Positions 25,989 to 34,530 of a stretch of DNA of 64,000 nt are shown here, in pieces. The DNA is from Sarcina sp034439435 (GTDB lineage: Bacteria; Bacillota; Clostridia; Clostridiales; Clostridiaceae). The stretch lies in contig NZ_JAPCKJ010000001.1 of assembly GCF_034439435.1 (NCBI RefSeq), positions 434,001 to 498,000 on the forward strand, written 5' to 3'. A program made the translations under genes and the position numbers. The number at the start of each line of letters is the position of its first letter. Position 1 is the first letter of the stretch. The notes under the pieces were generated by a model. It saw only the letters and a list, made by a program, of their open reading frames with translations, searched no databases and was not told the origin of the DNA.

Positions 25989-26630
25989 ATGAGTGAAATA
26001 AATTATAGGAAAATAGAAAAAACTGATTATGAAGAAGTTAAAAAAATAATAAATAAATCTTTTAAATTATATAAACTTATAGATGACGAAAAACTTCTTG
26101 ATAAAGTGCTTACAATATATCTTCATTCTTGCTTACAAGAGACAACCTACTCTTTAGTAGCAGCAAAAGATAATAAACCGATTGGAGTTATTCTAGGAAA
26201 TGTTTCAAAGAACAACTCAATTACAAACTCAATTTATCATTTTGGAGTAATTCTTAGTAAGTATATATCAATTGCATTAGGAAACTCTAAAGAGAAAAAA
26301 GAATTAAAGCAATTTGCAACAGTTTCAAAAGCTTATGAAAAATTATTAGAAGATAGAAATAATGAATTTCAAGGCTCTATAACACTTTTTGCTGTTAGAG
26401 AAGGTTATAGGGGCTTTGGTATTGGTAAAACCCTTGTAAATAACATTTTAAATTATATGAGAGAAAATGAAGTGAAAAAACTTTATCTTTTCACAGATAC
26501 AATATGTAATTATGGTTTTTATGATAGCCAAGGCTTTAAAAGAGTAGATACTATTTCCTTAGATATGAGCTCTCAACCCACAAACTCTATTTTATCTTTA
26601 GATATATTTTTATATTCATATGATTTGTAA
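25989..26630 (+). CDS. GNAT-family N-acetyltransferase
   Basis: 213 aa, cytoplasmic. Acetyl-CoA binding motif A is visible as LFAVREGYRGFGIGKTLVNNIL (R/Q-x-x-G-x-G/A pattern, about residues 135-155), followed by the C-terminal LYLFTD...FYDSQGFKRVD typical of the fold. Transfers an acetyl group to an unknown amine. Preceded by a MerR-type promoter, so expression probably follows the MerR ligand; a detoxification role is an inference. ATG at 25989 with GAAGGGATGA upstream. Confidence 0.85.
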   Translation: MSEINYRKIEKTDYEEVKKIINKSFKLYKLIDDEKLLDKVLTIYLHSCLQETTYSLVAAKDNKPIGVILGNVSKNNSITNSIYHFGVILSKYISIALGNSKEKKELKQFATVSKAYEKLLEDRNNEFQGSITLFAVREGYRGFGIGKTLVNNILNYMRENEVKKLYLFTDTICNYGFYDSQGFKRVDTISLDMSSQPTNSILSLDIFLYSYDL

Positions 26631-26672
26631 AGTTTAACCTCTCTTAAATTTAATAATAAACTTTAATAATTA

Positions 26673-26700
26673 GCTCTGTTTTAGGTGAATATTTTTATCC
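26673..26700 (+). repeat. Partial copy of MITE-like repeat end
   Basis: GCTCTGTTTTAGGTGAATATT here matches the outer end of the element at 58500-58655 (read on the opposite strand there). It lies downstream of the GNAT gene in non-coding DNA. Confidence 0.5.
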
Positions 26701-26762
26701 TACTAAAAGTTTATTTAATAAACTATAGACTTAAATGCATTTATAATACTTATTTAAATAAC

Positions 26763-26788
26763 AAAAAGTCACGGAATTCTCCGTGACT
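26763..26788 (-). terminator. Terminator after 135-aa hypothetical gene
   Basis: Stem AGTCACGGA (26767-26775) with TCCGTGACT (26780-26788), then TTTTTGTTATTT on the minus strand; only 5 bp from the stop codon. Confidence 0.88.
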
Positions 26789-26793
26789 CATCA

Positions 26794-27201
26794 TTACTTT
26801 AATTCACAAAACTCTTTTTCTATCTCTTTTAACCTCTCATAAATATATTCACATTTATGCTGAACATAATAAGTTTTTCCTATTTGCTCCATAAAAAGAT
26901 TCTTGTCCAATTCTTCAAATCTATTTGTAGTTTCTTCTCTTAACTCCTCTAACGCATTATAAAAATGAACTCCGTAAGGTCCTATATCCTCTATTTCTTC
27001 CTTAAAGATCTTACTTACTTCATTTAAATTAACCTCAATAATACCATCACAAGTATCATCTATAATAATCATATTAAAATCATCTTTAATTTTAATATTC
27101 TTGAAACTCTTTTCTCCAAAAATTTGAGATTCATCTCTAAATTCTTTTATAAGACTTGCAGCTTCTTTTGCTAATATTTTTCTTTTCTCAAAATCTCTCA
27201 T
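26794..27201 (-). CDS. Hypothetical cytoplasmic protein (135 aa)
   Basis: Not recognised. Starts MRDFEKRKILAKEAASLIKEF, a helical segment, then a beta-rich centre (FNMIIIDDTCDGIIEVNLNEV) and a long helical C-terminus (YYVQHKCEYIYERLKEIEKE). No membrane or signal segment. Two cysteines. ATG at 27201 preceded by AAGGAGAAAAAGTGA, a good ribosome site. A monocistronic gene with its own terminator. Confidence 0.6.
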   Translation of the reverse strand: MRDFEKRKILAKEAASLIKEFRDESQIFGEKSFKNIKIKDDFNMIIIDDTCDGIIEVNLNEVSKIFKEEIEDIGPYGVHFYNALEELREETTNRFEELDKNLFMEQIGKTYYVQHKCEYIYERLKEIEKEFCELK

Positions 27202-27382
27202 TCACTTTTTCTCCTTAAAAATCAAAATAAAAATAAAACCAAAACTTTTAATTATATATTTATAGAAGTATTATTTAGATAATAACATTAGAATATAAAG
27301 CACAACAATATTTTCTAATCTATTTAAAATTTAATTTATTTTGAATGAAATTTTAAGTTTTTTTATAAATTACTAATAACTT

Positions 27383-27742
27383 TTAAGCTATAATATTTTC
27401 TTTTTTATTCTCATTAAACTTTTTAACTTTTTCTATGAAATTATCAAACATATAAAGGTATACCATCATTACTCCTATTGAAGCTAATATGGCAACTGTT
27501 AATAATTCTCCTCTTCCAAAATGAAGTATCTCTTTATCACTTATTAGAACTCCATAAAATAATAAAGATACTGAATTTTCTAACACAACAACTTTCCTCA
27601 AATTAAATGCAGATTTAACATCCTCCTCATTTATTGATTTAATTGCTTCTTCATTCTTCGAATAAAGGTTGTACACAAGATAAGAAACTATTCCTACTTG
27701 CATTACCATGAAAATTAAAGCTATAAAAAATCCTACTATCAC
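27383..27742 (-). CDS. Hypothetical small integral membrane protein (119 aa)
   Basis: Not recognised. Three hydrophobic segments: about 3-27, 52-68 and 79-100, with a charged loop after the first (YSKNEEAIKSINEEDVKSAF) and a Lys-rich C-terminus. GTG start at 27742 supported by GGAGGGAG 5 nt upstream. No neighbour gives a functional clue. Confidence 0.6.
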   Translation of the reverse strand: MIVGFFIALIFMVMQVGIVSYLVYNLYSKNEEAIKSINEEDVKSAFNLRKVVVLENSVSLLFYGVLISDKEILHFGRGELLTVAILASIGVMMVYLYMFDNFIEKVKKFNENKKENIIA

Positions 27743-27944
27743 TTATTCTCCCTCCAGTTCTCTCTTATCCTTTCATACCTTTGTAACCGTTTTGTATCAA
27801 TTGTAATTATACCATCTTATTCTTTCATTTCCAATACAGTATGCATTCAAACTTCTCTAAATTGATATTTTTCTATGTAAATGCTATAATTTTGCATACT
27901 TAAACTTATAATAAAACTTAATACTAAACAAAGGAGAAAAAAAT

Positions 27945-28280
27945 TTGGAAAATTTAAGATCAATATTTTACTTTCTACTAGCTGGTATTTTTGAAATAGG
28001 CGGTGGATATCTTGTTTGGCTTTGGCTAAGAGAAGGAAGAAGTCTTTGGTACGGAATTTTAGGTGCTATAGCTCTTATATTATATGGAATTATTCCAACC
28101 CTTCAACCAGCTAACTCTAATTTTGGAAGAGTTTACGCAACATATGGTGGTATATTTATTGTACTATCAATATTATGGGGATGGAAAGTTGATAATATTA
28201 TTCCAGATAAATTTGATTTAATCGGTGGTTTAATCGCATTAATTGGCGTTCTTATAATCATGTATGCTCCTAGAAGTTAA
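27945..28280 (+). CDS. UPF0060 (YnfA-like) small membrane protein
   Basis: 111 aa, four membrane segments. The family marks are clear: LLAGIFEIGGGYLVWLWLREG at the N-terminus, the central GRVYATYGGIFIVLSILWGW, and C-terminal D-LIGGLIALIGV-II. The family is related in fold to small multidrug resistance exporters; its transported substrate is not established in general. TTG start at 27945 with AGGAG upstream. Monocistronic, convergent with the YhaM-like gene. Confidence 0.88.
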   Translation: MENLRSIFYFLLAGIFEIGGGYLVWLWLREGRSLWYGILGAIALILYGIIPTLQPANSNFGRVYATYGGIFIVLSILWGWKVDNIIPDKFDLIGGLIALIGVLIIMYAPRS

Positions 28281-28292
28281 CTAGCAATTAAA

Positions 28293-28384
28293 AAAGCTAT
28301 ATCAAAACTTACAAATAATGTAAAGATAATATCTAAATAAGTTTTATTTTAGGCTATGCTTTAAATTATATTTGATATAGCTCT
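28293..28384. repeat. TATATCAAAA-type inverted-repeat element (copy B)
   Basis: Terminal arms AGCTATATCAAA (28295-28306) and TTTGATATAGCT (28371-28382) are perfect inverted repeats; inner arms AAAACTTA and TAAGTTTT also pair. It fills the gap between two convergent genes and may serve as their terminator. Related to copies at 5930 and 32705. Confidence 0.65.
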
Positions 28385-28394
28385 TTACTAGTTT

Positions 28395-29300
28395 TTATAG
28401 ATACAATTTAGTTTCTAATCTCTTATCATATTCAGACCAAGTTCCACTTTTAGTTTTCTCTTTTAACATGGTTATTTTATTCATTGTTGCATCTAATCCA
28501 TCTGCATAATTTACTATGTATGATTCCTCAGTCTTCATTTCTCTTGGAGATCCATATTCTAATTTTCCATGATGCTGAGTTATACATCCCTTTATTCTTG
28601 CTATAAAGTCATCACTATAAAGCTTTGAATCTTTTTTTACTGCTTCGTCTATCATTTGAACCCCTATTACAATATGCCCCTCCATCTCTCCTCTTAAGGT
28701 ATATTTAAATGGTCCATCATAATAAAGTTCTTTTGTCTTTCCAATATCATGTAATTTTGCAGCTAATATTGCTGTTTCAGGTCTTCTACAATGATATCTT
28801 TCACACAATATTGACGTTAGATACATTACATTTAATGTATGTTCTGCTAGTCCACCTATATAATTATGATGCATGGATACTCCTCCAATACCCCTTTTGA
28901 ACTTTTCTAAAAACTCATCATCCTTAAAAAAATAATCATTTAAGGCCCTTCCCTCACTAGAAACTATATATTTGTCTGTTATTTCATCTATTTCCTTCAT
29001 TATCTCTTCTATAGGCTTCTCTACATGAGGAAGATAATCTCTTTCATCATATTCTGATAGTACTTTAAATTTTTTAACCTCTAAAATTCTATCTCTATTT
29101 CCTTCTACCTTTAAAACATCACCCTCTTTTATGCTCTCACTTTCTTTTTTAATTATATTAGCTTTTACCTCTCCTGTTTTATCAGCCAATATACAAACTA
29201 CCTTTGCCTCATCTCTAAAAAGAATTCTCATAACCATTAAAGAAATCTTAACTGATTCTCTATGCTTGATTTCACTCAAATAAATATCTTTTTTACTCAT
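28395..29300 (-). CDS. yhaM: YhaM-family 3'-5' exoribonuclease (OB fold + HD domain)
   Basis: 301 aa. N-terminal OB-fold nucleic-acid-binding domain (about 15-90, VVCILADKTGEVKANIIKK) followed by an HD phosphohydrolase domain with HHNYIGGLAEHTLNV, LHDIGK and HHGKLEYG supplying the metal ligands. The family degrades RNA (and DNA) from the 3' end. I place the start at the ATG at 29300 because GGAG lies 9 nt upstream; ATGs up to 29321 would overlap that site. Single gene with a terminator-like repeat behind it. Confidence 0.85.
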   Translation of the reverse strand: MSKKDIYLSEIKHRESVKISLMVMRILFRDEAKVVCILADKTGEVKANIIKKESESIKEGDVLKVEGNRDRILEVKKFKVLSEYDERDYLPHVEKPIEEIMKEIDEITDKYIVSSEGRALNDYFFKDDEFLEKFKRGIGGVSMHHNYIGGLAEHTLNVMYLTSILCERYHCRRPETAILAAKLHDIGKTKELYYDGPFKYTLRGEMEGHIVIGVQMIDEAVKKDSKLYSDDFIARIKGCITQHHGKLEYGSPREMKTEESYIVNYADGLDATMNKITMLKEKTKSGTWSEYDKRLETKLYL

Positions 29301-29423
29301 ATAACTCATCTCCATTTCCAAACTATAATCTATAGGTTTATTTATAAATTCAGATACCTTATATTAAACGAATCTTCTATGATTTATTATTAGCCTTTAA
29401 TCCATATTAATTCTTAAATATAA

Positions 29424-29462
29424 ATAAAAAAGATGATAGCAAATTTTGCTATCATCTTTTAT
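29424..29462 (-). terminator. Terminator after GT39-like gene
   Basis: Perfect 16-bp stem AAAAGATGATAGCAAA and TTTGCTATCATCTTTT, 25 bp after the stop at 29486. Confidence 0.85.
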
Positions 29463-29485
29463 AAAATTTACTTTTCATCTTAGAA

Positions 29486-30988
29486 TTATAAATTCTTATA
29501 AAATAAAGAGCCACTACTTTCTTTTTCTTTTAATTTGAAAGCTGTGAAAGCAAGAATTATAAATATCCATGAATATGGATAAGTATATCTGTCTTGGAAC
29601 TCTGTTATAAGACCAAATAGAGAAGCCCCTCCAAATATTATATAAAATAAATCTATTGAATAATTTCTATCTCTTCTCTTTCTATAAAGCCCTAAATAAG
29701 TCATTAGTACAAGAACTAACCAAAATACCTTTGTATATAATGCACCTTCTGTACTCATTCTTATTATCATTTTACCTTCTGTCTTTCCAAGCATGTTTAA
29801 ATACTCATCTCTATTATACCCTTCATCTAATCCAACTTCAGCCCAATAAGCTCCTGCAAAGTCTCCTGTATTCCATTCATTCATGAATTTAGTAACATAA
29901 AACTTTAATAATTCCATTTTTGGAGTTTCTGTTAATCTTTCTTTTATAATACTTTTTGCAACTTCATCAACCTTTTCATAATCTCCATCATATTCATTGA
30001 ATATTTTTGCATCTTCCTCATTCCATCTTCCCTGAGATTCAATGTTTGTTCCCTTTAAAATTGATATACTTAAAGGTTCTGTTCCATGCCACAATGGATA
30101 TTCTGTTATATTTAATGCCATTAGCATATAGCTTGCTAAAGCCCATGGTAATATAAAACTTAAAATCACATTTAGAGAAGTTAGAAGTTTTAATTTTATT
30201 CCTTCTTTAAAATATATAAGTATATACATTACATATGCAACTATAACAACATATCCTATAGGTCTAAACAGTTGAGATAAGCTTAATAACACTCCAGATC
30301 CTAATACAAATAAAGACTTCTTAGAAAAGCTCTCAGCCCTATATCCTTTTAAAATCATGAGTACACTTGCAATAAAAAGTGGCATAGCCATGTTCTCAGA
30401 AGAAAATACATTATTATAAAAAATCATAGGTGGAAAAATTGCAGCAACTGCCATAACTCCAATTCCCTTTTCTTTATCTTGAAAAACCTCTTTACCAACA
30501 AAATAAAGTAATATTACATTTATCATAGAAAATACTATATTGATAAGTTTAATTGTAACTAATGGGTTAGAGAATATATTTCTAATCAGTGCAAAATATA
30601 GAACAGTTATAGTCATATGAGGAAATCTTCCCATATAAGCTGTACCTTTAAACATATAACTTGTACCGCCTAAAAAATCTCCTGCACATATAAACATCCT
30701 GTTAAAATCACCAACAGGAATACTATCTATATTATAAAACCATAACAATCTAATTGCCAAAGCCACAATTAAAATAAATGTCATTAATATAACTTTATTA
30801 ATCCCTTTTTTTATCGCAATGAAAATTCCTAAAACAAATAAAAAACTTAGTGCTATTAGTATAAGTGATACACTTGTAACTTCATCAAAAAGATATGCCT
30901 TCACTACTGTCCCGCCTATAACAAATAAAAGTAATATTCTTAAGGCCCAGACTAAAAATATATCAAATCCTTTTTTAATATTTGTCAT
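29486..30988 (-). CDS. Polytopic membrane glycosyltransferase, GT39/ArnT-like
   Basis: 500 aa with about 11-12 membrane segments. The first external loop after helix 3 (NIDSIPVGDFNRMF) carries an acidic residue in the place of the catalytic Asp of GT-C enzymes that use polyprenyl-phosphate sugars. The large soluble loop at about 300-390 (TEYPLWHGTEPLSISILKG...) also fits. It would glycosylate a lipid, wall polymer or protein on the outer face; donor and acceptor unknown. The ATG at 30988 has no ribosome site nearby and is preceded by an in-frame stop, which is unusual for this genome. Confidence 0.65.
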   Translation of the reverse strand: MTNIKKGFDIFLVWALRILLLFVIGGTVVKAYLFDEVTSVSLILIALSFLFVLGIFIAIKKGINKVILMTFILIVALAIRLLWFYNIDSIPVGDFNRMFICAGDFLGGTSYMFKGTAYMGRFPHMTITVLYFALIRNIFSNPLVTIKLINIVFSMINVILLYFVGKEVFQDKEKGIGVMAVAAIFPPMIFYNNVFSSENMAMPLFIASVLMILKGYRAESFSKKSLFVLGSGVLLSLSQLFRPIGYVVIVAYVMYILIYFKEGIKLKLLTSLNVILSFILPWALASYMLMALNITEYPLWHGTEPLSISILKGTNIESQGRWNEEDAKIFNEYDGDYEKVDEVAKSIIKERLTETPKMELLKFYVTKFMNEWNTGDFAGAYWAEVGLDEGYNRDEYLNMLGKTEGKMIIRMSTEGALYTKVFWLVLVLMTYLGLYRKRRDRNYSIDLFYIIFGGASLFGLITEFQDRYTYPYSWIFIILAFTAFKLKEKESSGSLFYKNL

Positions 30989-31353
30989 TATATATCTATA
31001 ATTAACTTAATTAAGTCAATATATAGAATTCACCCCCTTGTTAAACTTTATTTCCCAGCTACACCTTAATTATACATACAACTTTACATTTTTGTAAAAT
31101 AAATAAAATTAATTATATATTTTTATCTTAAAATATTATATAACTTAAATTTTCTTGTAAACTAAATTTATTTTAAATCATAAATTATATATATCTTTAT
31201 AAAAAAACAAATTCCATTACATTTATTAATATTTTTTTAACCTTTTTGTAAATCAAACCCTTAATATGTAAAATAATATTATTAATGTACACTTTTCTTT
31301 TTTATTACAATTTATAAAAAGAATTGATCATAATTAATACAAGGGGGCACTAC
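30989..31353. other. Divergent promoter region, GT39-like / DUF2334 lipoprotein
   Basis: 365 bp, very AT-rich. Holds a perfect 12-bp palindrome ACTTAATTAAGT (31005-31016), an AAGGGGGTG ribosome-site-like sequence on the minus strand near 31030 that is too far (about 45 nt) from the GT39 start, and the AAGGGGG site of the lipoprotein at 31341-31347. No gene seen. Confidence 0.5.
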
Positions 31354-32685
31354 ATGAAAAAACATTTTAAAGTGTCCATCTTAATTTTTTCTATACTTTT
31401 ATTAAGTGGTTGTGGACTACAAAATGGTCCTACTAAAAACACACTATCAGTTTTAGGCTTAGAAAAATTTGATGGATTAGATAAACAAGAGGATAATATC
31501 AAAATAAACCTTAACGGTAAAATGCAAGATTTAAAATTACCAATATATTTAGATAAAAATAGGTATTTAGTTCCTATCAGTGAAATAGTAAAAGATAATG
31601 GCGGTGAAATTAAATTAGAAGATGAAAATTTAGATATTAACTTTGAAAATAAAAATATCAAAGTTAATTTAAAAGATAATACTTGGAATGATGCTACAAA
31701 AGAAAACTCAGAAAATAATAAATTTAAAGTTAACCCTATAGTAGAAGACGATGTAGTATATATGTCTTTAATAGATGTTGCTAATATGTTAGATTTAAAA
31801 AGTAGATGGTACGCAAAGGACAAGCTTATTAAACTTTATACTAATAAAGATATGTTGGATGTTAAACCTTACAAGGGAAATGGTCCTCAAAAAGGAATAA
31901 TAAGATTTGAAGATGTTAAGTCAACAGGAACTGGTTCAGAATATGATTCACATTATCTTGAAACAATAAGAGTTATGGGTAGATATTTAGGAAAGAAAAA
32001 CATCCCTTACCATATAGCATGGATACCTAGATATGTTAATCCTGGTAAAAACATAGATATGGATCCTTCTAAAGAAAATAACTTTGCTAACGCTGAGCTT
32101 ATATATACTTTAGATTTTGCATCTTCTCATAAAGGAGAAATAGGTCTTCATGGATATACTCACCAAACAGGTGATACAGTGAGTGGAGAAGGATTTGAAT
32201 TTGGAAAATATAATCCTTCTGTAGAAGATGTAACTACAAGAATGGATCAAGCTATGAAAATAGCTAAAGATTTAGATATAAATATAGGCTTCTTTGAAGC
32301 TCCTCATTATACTATAAATAAAGCTCAAAATGAAGCTTTAGAAAAAAACTTTAAATATATATTTAATGATTATGATGAGAATAAACATCAAACACAACCT
32401 ATGAAATCTCCAACTGGAAGCGGTACTTATTATGTTCCAACTCCACTTTATTATGTTGAAAATGGTAAAGAAGATGTTATGTTAAATAAAATTGCAAAAA
32501 TGTCTAAAAACACTTTCGCTGGAATGTTTTATCATCCATTTTTAGAAATGAATTTAATAGACTTCAAAGATGGACAAGATGGTTATCCTGAAAGTAATTA
32601 CAAAAAAGATTCTACACTCCAAAGGATAATTGATGAATTTGAAAAGAGAAATGTATCTATCATCTCAATTGATCAAGTTTCTTAA
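31354..32685 (+). CDS. Lipoprotein with copper-amine-oxidase-like N-domain and DUF2334 polysaccharide deacetylase domain
   Basis: 443 aa. Lipobox LLSGC at about residues 15-20, so membrane attached and extracellular. Residues about 45-160 match the small beta-alpha domain found repeatedly in clostridial surface proteins (YLVPISEIVKDNGGEI, DDVVYMSLIDVANML). From about 175 it is a DUF2334 domain of the polysaccharide-deacetylase superfamily: IRFEDV with a metal-binding Asp position, IAWIPRYVNP, GEIGLHGYTHQ (His ligands) and FYHPFLEMN. Likely acts on a cell-surface or secreted polysaccharide. Start at the ATG at 31354, with AAGGGGG 6 nt upstream; an upstream ATG at 31324 has no ribosome site. 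Confidence 0.8.
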   Translation: MKKHFKVSILIFSILLLSGCGLQNGPTKNTLSVLGLEKFDGLDKQEDNIKINLNGKMQDLKLPIYLDKNRYLVPISEIVKDNGGEIKLEDENLDINFENKNIKVNLKDNTWNDATKENSENNKFKVNPIVEDDVVYMSLIDVANMLDLKSRWYAKDKLIKLYTNKDMLDVKPYKGNGPQKGIIRFEDVKSTGTGSEYDSHYLETIRVMGRYLGKKNIPYHIAWIPRYVNPGKNIDMDPSKENNFANAELIYTLDFASSHKGEIGLHGYTHQTGDTVSGEGFEFGKYNPSVEDVTTRMDQAMKIAKDLDINIGFFEAPHYTINKAQNEALEKNFKYIFNDYDENKHQTQPMKSPTGSGTYYVPTPLYYVENGKEDVMLNKIAKMSKNTFAGMFYHPFLEMNLIDFKDGQDGYPESNYKKDSTLQRIIDEFEKRNVSIISIDQVS

Positions 32686-32704
32686 AATTAAATTCTTCTA
32701 AAAG

Positions 32705-32885
32705 GAGCTATATCAAAACTCAAAAATAAAACTTATAAATATTCAGAGTACTTGCTATAATTAATGACTACAATGTAACTAAAGTTCCATTGTATAAGTT
32801 CAAGAATCTAAATTAAAATTTAGACTTTCACTTAAAATCTGGTAATTCTCTAAATATATTTATAAGTTTTTTTGAGTTATTTTCA
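32705..32885. repeat. TATATCAAAA-type inverted-repeat element (copy C)
   Basis: Begins AGCTATATCAAAACTC as copy B does. Long arms CTCAAAAATAAAACTTATA near 32718 and TATAAGTTTTTTTGAG near 32860-32876 pair almost perfectly, enclosing about 120 bp that hold no gene. Lies between convergent genes. Confidence 0.65.
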
Positions 32886-32916
32886 TAGAAATACTTTAAA
32901 TTTACTATGCTTATAT

Positions 32917-33330
32917 TTAATTTTTATTTTTTGAATCTTCCCAAACTTTAAAGAATAATGCTATAAAAAACAAGGTTAAAAATAATATTTTAAATCCTTG
33001 AATATTATAACTTAATCCATAGAAAGCTATTATAAAGACTACTATAATAGTACCTACTGAAACAAATTTGTTAAAGATTTCATTAGAATATAATATTATA
33101 TTTATGCTGATTATTAAAGCAATAACTAAAAGAATTATGGCTATAAAAGTTATGAAAATAATACCACCAGCCTTTAGAGCCTCTTTTATCTCTAAGCTTA
33201 AAAGTTCATAAAAATTATTAATGTATGATTTTTCAGTTGTATTTAGAAATATTAAATTTGATATAAACGCTAATCCTATAGCTAAAAGATTCCTATCATC
33301 ATAGCATATATTTCTTAAAACTCCTTTCAA
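32917..33330 (-). CDS. Hypothetical membrane protein (137 aa)
   Basis: Not recognised. Hydrophobic segments at about 15-30, 54-80, 88-107 and 112-130, so probably four membrane passes with a Lys-rich C-terminus. TTG start at 33330 after a G-rich AGGGGGAG sequence with short spacing; start uncertain by a few codons. Convergent with the DUF2334 lipoprotein gene; separated from the sucrose operon by about 250 bp. Confidence 0.5.
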   Translation of the reverse strand: MKGVLRNICYDDRNLLAIGLAFISNLIFLNTTEKSYINNFYELLSLEIKEALKAGGIIFITFIAIILLVIALIISINIILYSNEIFNKFVSVGTIIVVFIIAFYGLSYNIQGFKILFLTLFFIALFFKVWEDSKNKN

Positions 33331-33430
33331 GGCTCCCCCTTAGAAATTACTTTACTAAATTATATTCATGTTAATTTTTTAATATGCCTTACTATAAAGA
33401 TAATATCCGTTAATTCAAATAAAAATCTAC

Positions 33431-33500
33431 GTTTTAAACCAGCTTTAATTTTTATATAGGTAATCTGTATCTGAAGGACTAGCTAAAAATCAATATTAAT
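33431..33500. repeat. Short deletion derivative of MITE-like element
   Basis: GTTTTAAACCAGCTTTAATT at 33431 aligns with the left end of the 58500 element, and CTAGCTAAAAATCAATATT (33479-33497) equals its right arm, but the centre of about 80 bp is missing. Non-coding. Confidence 0.55.
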
Positions 33501-33569
33501 ATAAAAAAGTATATAAATACATTTAAAAGCTTATTAAATCAGAGCTTTGTAAAAAGTATTTATATACTC
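33501..33569 (-). terminator. Terminator of the sucrose operon
   Basis: Minus strand GTATATAAATAC and GTATTTATATAC arms (with a nested AAAGCT/AGCTTT hairpin) followed by TTTTTTATATT, 14 bp past the fructokinase stop. Confidence 0.8.
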
Positions 33570-33582
33570 TTAAGTAGTTAAA

Positions 33583-34530
33583 CTAGTTATATTTGATTAA
33601 ATCTTCTTCTCTTGGAATAGCATCAATTGCACCATAATTTGTACAAGTTAATGCCCCAACCTTATTTCCATAACTTATTATTTCTTGCCATGAATTAAAA
33701 TCTAAATCTTTTTTATTTTTTACTTCGCTTACTTTTTTAAGAACAGCTCCAACAAAGGCATCTCCAGCGCCAGTTGAATCTACTTGAATTATTTTTATTG
33801 ATGGAACTATTTCTAAATTGCTTCCATTACTTAAAAGAGTTCCTTTTCCACCTAAAGTAACAGCAACTATTTTTGCTCCTAAAGAATGAAGTTTTTTAAT
33901 TCCTGCCTCTAACTCTTCTTCCTTGGTTATAAGCTTTATCTCCTCATCGCTTAGTTTTAAGAAATCACAGAGACTTATAAACTTCTTACAGTCTTCTATA
34001 AACTCTTCTAAGTTTTCTTCCTTTATAAGCATATCTCTATAATTTGGATCAAAGGAAATGAAGTTTCCATTTTCTCTTCCAAACTCTAAAAGCTTAAAGT
34101 AAGTTTCTTTAAGTTCTCCTTCTAGAAAACCAGTAGCTGAACCGAAATGAATTATATCATCTTTTTCTATTTTGTTTAAGTCTATATTATTAAAAGAATA
34201 ATCTCCATCACTACCTCTATGGAACTCGAAATCTCTTTCTCCATTTTCGTCAATAGCAACGAAAGCTAAAGTTGTGTATCCTTCCATTTTAGTCATTTCA
34301 GTATTTATTCCTATACTTTTTAACATATCTACTAAGAATTTTCCAAAGGAATCTTTACCAACTTGTCCTAAAAAATAAGACTCTCCTCCAAGCTTACAAA
34401 CAGCTGCTCCCACGTTAGCTGGAGCACCTCCTGCCTTTTTTTCAAAGTTTATTCCATTTTTGAGACCTTTACCTATATCTTTTCCTATAAAATCTATTAA
34501 TAATTCTCCTATACAAAATACCTTATTCAT
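33583..34530 (-). CDS. scrK: Fructokinase (PfkB family)
   Basis: 315 aa, cytoplasmic. Phosphorylates the fructose released by sucrose-6-phosphate hydrolase to fructose 6-phosphate with ATP. Ribokinase/PfkB signatures: GGAPANVGAAV near residue 33 and the C-terminal DSTGAGDAFVGAVL with catalytic Asp. Its start overlaps the upstream hydrolase gene by 8 bp, so the two are translationally coupled. Last gene of the operon. Confidence 0.92.
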   Translation of the reverse strand: MNKVFCIGELLIDFIGKDIGKGLKNGINFEKKAGGAPANVGAAVCKLGGESYFLGQVGKDSFGKFLVDMLKSIGINTEMTKMEGYTTLAFVAIDENGERDFEFHRGSDGDYSFNNIDLNKIEKDDIIHFGSATGFLEGELKETYFKLLEFGRENGNFISFDPNYRDMLIKEENLEEFIEDCKKFISLCDFLKLSDEEIKLITKEEELEAGIKKLHSLGAKIVAVTLGGKGTLLSNGSNLEIVPSIKIIQVDSTGAGDAFVGAVLKKVSEVKNKKDLDFNSWQEIISYGNKVGALTCTNYGAIDAIPREEDLIKYN

